Of a DNA stretch of 64,000 nucleotides, positions 59,957 through 64,000 are shown piece after piece (the first letter of the stretch is position 1; each line of letters starts with the position of its first letter). This DNA is from Wolfiporia cocos (taxonomy: Eukaryota; Basidiomycota; Agaricomycetes; Polyporales; Phaeolaceae): contig JACCLO010000002.1 of the NCBI GenBank assembly GCA_029448655.1, positions 1,364,001 to 1,428,000 of the forward strand, written 5' to 3'. The position numbers were made by a program, and so were the translations under genes. Below the pieces are notes generated by a model that saw only the letters and a list, made by a program, of their open reading frames with translations, ran no database searches and was not told the origin of the DNA.

Positions 59957-62900
59957 ATGTCCGAGGATGACCGTGCAGCAAAGGCTGCCCGAGCGCGAGC
60001 AATGGTCGGTACACTCTAACGTGTACACTTGGTGCGAGAGGTGACATCGCAGAATGTTTTACTTCTAGTTGAAGAAGCGGCAGCAAGCCAAGGCCGGTGG
60101 CGCTGCCCCTGCTGCTTCCGGGAGTCCGACGGTAGCGTCCCCCAACTTGCCTCCGTCGCGAACGGCGTCTCCAGCACCGTCGGAAGTGCCCTTGACGCAC
60201 CCGGAGCCGGTCGAAAAGAGCAAACACCATATTGGAAATGTGTAGGTACATATCCGCATCGTGGGTGCTGCGAGCAATCCTTGAACGCGCCTGTTCGGGG
60301 TCTTGAACAGCTTCACGAAAGAGCAGACGGCGACGGATACTCCAGACTGGTTATCTGGCTTGATTCGCGTGGAATCCAACCCGACGCCGGTGTCGGAGTC
60401 CCCTGTGCCTCCGGCGGTCACAACTTTCTATTCTGCTCCTGCTGCATTCTCGCCGGTGTCAAGTCCACCCCCGGTATCTCCTCCGACCGCTAATGGTCAT
60501 GAAGACCTGCACGCGCAAATTAAGGAGCAGCAGCGCGTCATTGCTTCGCTTGAATCAGACAAAGCATCCTTAACTGCGTCTGTCGAACAGCTCAAAGAAG
60601 CCGAGTCCAGTGCGTTTTACCTCGTCCCGGCATGTGTGAGTTGACCGATCATACCCGTGTAGAGGCGCAGCATGCTGCAATACTACTCGAAGAAGAGCGT
60701 CAGAAAAATCAGAAATTGGAAGACCTCGTTAGGCAGACGCAGGCAGAAACGAACAATCTGTCAACGCAACTCCGGGAACACGAAAGCACCGTTGCATCCC
60801 TCACGTCAGAGAAGCGGGCACTGCAGGAGACTGTGGCGCGACTGGACGAACTTACATCTAGTGAGGCTATCATCATTAGATGACTTTTAAGCGCTCATTA
60901 GCGGTAACTAGAGATGCAGGAGACAGGAACAGCGTTAGAAGCCGAGCGGAATAATACCAGGGTCTTGCTCGCACGCATACAAGAGCTGGATACGTCGGTT
61001 CGCGAGCATTCCGAACGCGTCGGAGAGCAGCAACAAACCATCTCGTTGTTGGTATCAGAGAAGAACTCATTAACGTCATCTCTGCAACGCCTCGAGGACG
61101 CCGAGTCAAGTACGGCTCTATATCCGCATTTGGCCATTTCACGAAAGCTCACGGGATGATTTGAAAGGATTACAGGAAGCAGAACATCTACTCCAGTCCG
61201 AGCGGGCCAAATTTGAAAGCCTGCAATCGCTTGTCAACCGGCTCGAGACAGAAAACCGCGAATCCGCGACTCAAATCGCCGAGCTCGCAACGGCCGAGAA
61301 GGCGTTGACGGAGAAGTGCCGCGAGCAGGTGCGCTTGTTAGCCTGCTTCGTTCTTGGTCCTTGATTGTCGTGGGAGCGATCCACTGACATCATCACGCAC
61401 GAATACAGGAGCGGGAGGTGCAGTTGCTCAATGGCAGCGTCAGCGACCTTCGCTCCCAAGCAGAGCTCGCCGAACGCAGGGTCCGGGAGCTAGAAGAGCA
61501 GATTGAGAGCGATGATAGAGCGGAACGCCTGGAGGCAAGCCTGCAGAATACGCAGGATCGTGCGGATGAATTGGAATTCCAGCTCTCGAAGCTGCAGCAG
61601 GTGTGTGAATTCTCCTTCGTTGCGAGCGTGTATCCTAATAACATTGCTTTAGTCGCATGATTCCCTGAAAGCTGAGCGAGACGCCCTGGAAGCCCAGGTT
61701 CGCCAGCATTCCGATGCAGAAGCGTCATGGCAAAGTCGGCATCGCGAGGTCGAGCAACAACACACCGCTACTCAGTCCCAGCTCTCCTCCGTTCAGTCCG
61801 AGCGCGATGCCCTCCTCGAGTCCCAATCTGCCCTCACTGCACAAGTGCACGACAAAGATGCCCTTATTGCCCAGCTGGAAGCGAAGGTCGCTGATGCCGC
61901 CGCACAACTCGCATCGAGCGCGAAGCAGCTTCAACAAGCCCAAACCGAGCTGCGCAGCGCGACCACGCGCGCGGAGGAGGCTGAGCGGACCCAGGCAGCG
62001 CTGCAGGCCGAGGGTGTCGGGCTGATGCACTCGCTCGCCGAGATGCGCCCGAAGATCGTGGAGCTCACAGACGCGAAGGCAGAGCTCGGCGAGCGCATCT
62101 CTGGGCTCGAGTCCGCGGTGCGCGCGCGCGATGCCACGATCGCACAGCTCGAGGGCGCGCTGGACGAGGCGCGCGCGGAGGCCGAGGAGGCTGGCAAAGC
62201 GCGTGCGAAGGCGGAGGCCGCGGCCGAGGCGGAGCGTGCAAGTGCGCAGACGGGCCAGGGCGAGCTGCAGCGCGCGTATGCGGAGCTGCAGGCGGAGCTG
62301 GGGGACGCGCGCGCGACGGCCAGTGCACTCGAGGGCGAGCGCACGGCGTACCGCGCGCTGGCAGAAGAGCGGCTCGCGGAGATGGAGCAGCTGGGCGCGG
62401 CGGAGCGGGTGCACGCGGAGCAGCTGACCGCGCTGCGGATGGAGCTCGAGGAACGGCGCGCGGCGCAGCACGAGACGGGCGAGTTCCTGGAACGCGCGCG
62501 GGGCGAGATGGAGGCGCTGCGCGCGGAGCTGGCCGCCAGGGAGACGGAGGTGGAGGAGTTGCGCGCGCAGGTCGCCGAATCGCGCGCGAGCACGCAGGCG
62601 ACCTCGGAGCTCGCGCCCGCGACGCCGTCGACGCCGACGCTCGACGCGGAGATGCTGGGCTCGCTGAGACAGCAGCACGCGCTGGAGCTCTCCGCGATGC
62701 AGTCGCGCGTGCGGGCGCTCGAGACCGCCGTGTTCGAGGCGGATGCGCGCACGCATGCGCTCCAGCGGCAGCTCGCGCAGCTGAGCAGGGCGCACACGCC
62801 TGCGCCCGGCCTGCGTGTGCACTCGCCGCGGGCGAGCAGCCGCGCGTCGGCCGGGCCGGCCGCGGGCGGGAAGGTGACGTTCGAGGGCCTCTCGCCTGAG

Positions 62901-63146
62901 GCGCAGCACAAGCGGCGGGTCAGCCTGGGCATGCTCAAGGCGCGCATCGATAGTGAGACGGCGGCGATAGCTGCGTCGCCGGCGAGCAGGGGCGGTGGGC
63001 TGCCAACGATTGCCGAGCCGTCTTCCCCGCGTGGTTCTGGGAGTGGCTATGGGGGTCGCGGACATGTGCAGCGGAGATTGCAGTTCATGGACGATGCGCA
63101 CGTATTCTGGTGCCATGCGTGCCAGGGGGACCTCGTCATCTTGTGA
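59957..63146 (+). CDS. Golgin-like coiled-coil protein (GM130-like)
   Basis: The first exon is MSEDDRAAKAARARAM, spliced to LKKRQQAKAGGAAPAASG. This short basic N-terminus recalls GM130-type golgins that bind the p115 tether. A Pro/Ser linker and HIGNVFTKEQTATDTPDWLS follow, then about 750 residues of almost unbroken coiled coil rich in Glu, Ala, Leu, Gln and Arg. Repeated units such as SEKNSLTSSLQRLEDAES show internal duplication, one per short exon. The C-terminus is LQFMDDAHVFWCHACQGDLV followed by two hydrophobic residues: a single CxxC and a hydrophobic end that could bind a GRASP PDZ domain. Assignment to GM130/Bug1 is inference; another long coiled-coil family is possible. The last exon (about 61660 on) is very GC-rich. 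Confidence 0.6.
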
Positions 63147-63881
63147 TCATTGGGATCGTTCTTGTTCTCTCTATTGCAAGGCCGTGTTACCATTTGATTT
63201 CAGTAGCATTCCTGGTCTTCATTCAGTCTCACCCGTAGCACGTTTCAAAAGTAGGAATCGGAATGGAACAGTTGGTAAGAGCACAGATCTATAGCCAATA
63301 TCACAGTACTCCTGCGATGCTGGACCCGAGAATGCTGCACCGCCAATATTGGAGTTGTTTTGTAACTTGCAATTGCATCCGGCTGACACTGCGCCACAAC
63401 TCACACACCAAACGCGCCACACCTGCTCGAGCTCAAACCAGAGTGGATTGCGCGCGCGATATACACAATGTCTGCAAGAGGGTGTACACAGGATACATGC
63501 ATTAGGCGCGCGGGGATATCTCTGGTGTCGAGGTGGATAGCACGGGAGCTGTTTTCTGTGTTTGATTGGGCGAGAAGGAGAAAGGACATATGGAAAAAGA
63601 GAAACAAGATTGATAGAAGAAATGATTATCGAAGAGTCTACAATATGCACTTGGTGACGATGGCGGATCGTGGCGGACGTGAGGGGTCGTGCCAGGCGTG
63701 ACGGACGTTTCTTTGAGTCGGTGGAGCGATGGATGGATGGGGTTGAGATGGCACTCAGATCGTCTAGCTTTCTCTGCACTGCGGGTCGGGTGTCACAAGA
63801 AACAATGCTGTTCAAGACGAGAGGTGAGAGATTTCGCGAGCAAGACACTGTGAGACCCAGGGCCGAGTCGGCGCGCATTGT
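63147..63881. other. Intergenic between two convergent genes
   Basis: Presumed 3' UTRs of the golgin-like gene and of the partial gene at the window edge. No gene or repeat recognised. Confidence 0.45.
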
Positions 63882-64000
63882 TTAGGAGAGGTTGTCCCGC
63901 TTCGTCTTGAGCTTCACGAGCTTCTGGAGGAGGTCCTGTTGACACACACATCGTCAGCACCGCGTCACGCCCAGCGAGCCAAAGGCAACGCACCTGCATC
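63882..64000 (-). CDS. 3' end of an unidentified gene, cut by the window edge
   Basis: The last exon (63935-63882) reads DLLQKLVKLKTKRDNLS before a TAA. It is joined by a GT-AG intron (63936-63993) to a few bases of the preceding exon (MQ). The sequence is helical and charged, like a coiled-coil C-terminus. Too little is present to name the protein. Confidence 0.5.

Noticed and set aside
61725..63116. 463-codon minus-strand ORF opposite the golgin-like gene
   Set aside because: It is antisense to a GC-rich coiled-coil exon, where stops are rare on the other strand. Its product is an Arg/Leu-rich low-complexity string with no domain. The 338-codon ORF at 61931-62947 (minus) is rejected for the same reason.
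1..64000. CRISPR arrays, bacterial operons, prophage or plasmid features
   Set aside because: The introns and gene families are eukaryotic. The repeats present are transposon ends, not regularly spaced repeats with unique spacers.

Overview
The window looks like nuclear DNA of a basidiomycete fungus, most likely an Agaricomycete. The genes are cut by many short GT-AG introns of about 36-70 nt. The protein families are eukaryotic and fungal (Mediator Med11, TFIID TAF2, COP9 signalosome, fungal G-beta, F-box/LRR). The transposase relic at 4.9-7.6 kb belongs to a DDE family that is abundant in Agaricomycetes. No rRNA, tRNA, CRISPR array or organellar sequence was seen. All functions are from reading translations by eye; no database search was run.

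Layout. Positions 1-11.3 kb are a transposon graveyard. It holds several LTR-like relics with a shared hairpin, a 1.7 kb element with 288-bp inverted repeats, a broken IS630/Tc1-like transposase interrupted by a solo LTR with a 5-bp target duplication, and a 3.5 kb terminal-inverted-repeat (TIR) element with a 7-bp target duplication. At 11.3-11.5 kb lies a decayed copy of the promoter and first exon of TBCA, whose intact gene is at 16.1 kb. An F-box/LRR gene (12.1-13.5 kb) and a small dsRBD-like gene (14.8-15.4 kb) follow.

Positions 16.1-39.8 kb are dense, conserved, mostly alternating gene pairs: TBCA, Med11, FAB1 (PI3P 5-kinase), LTV1, TAF2 with three C-terminal bromodomains, a UBA/UIM/USP-like protein that has lost its catalytic cysteine, CSN2 and mitoribosomal mL40. 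A 1.57 kb CACTA-like element (39.8-41.4 kb) sits 65 bp upstream of the mL40 start. Positions 43.5-49.2 kb hold mitoribosomal uL1m, RSM22/METTL17 and the tri-snRNP pseudo-protease SAD1/USP39. Positions 49.2-57.3 kb are gene-poor, except for a 119-residue stand-alone dsRBD protein at 53.2-53.7 kb. The window ends with a G-beta subunit, a golgin-like coiled-coil protein and the 3' end of an unidentified gene.

Themes. Three mitochondrial-ribosome genes lie within 8 kb. Two USP-fold proteins both lack the catalytic cysteine. Two small dsRBD genes border transposon-rich or gene-poor DNA. The most unusual points are the TAF2-bromodomain fusion, the dead USP-like protein and the stand-alone dsRBD genes.
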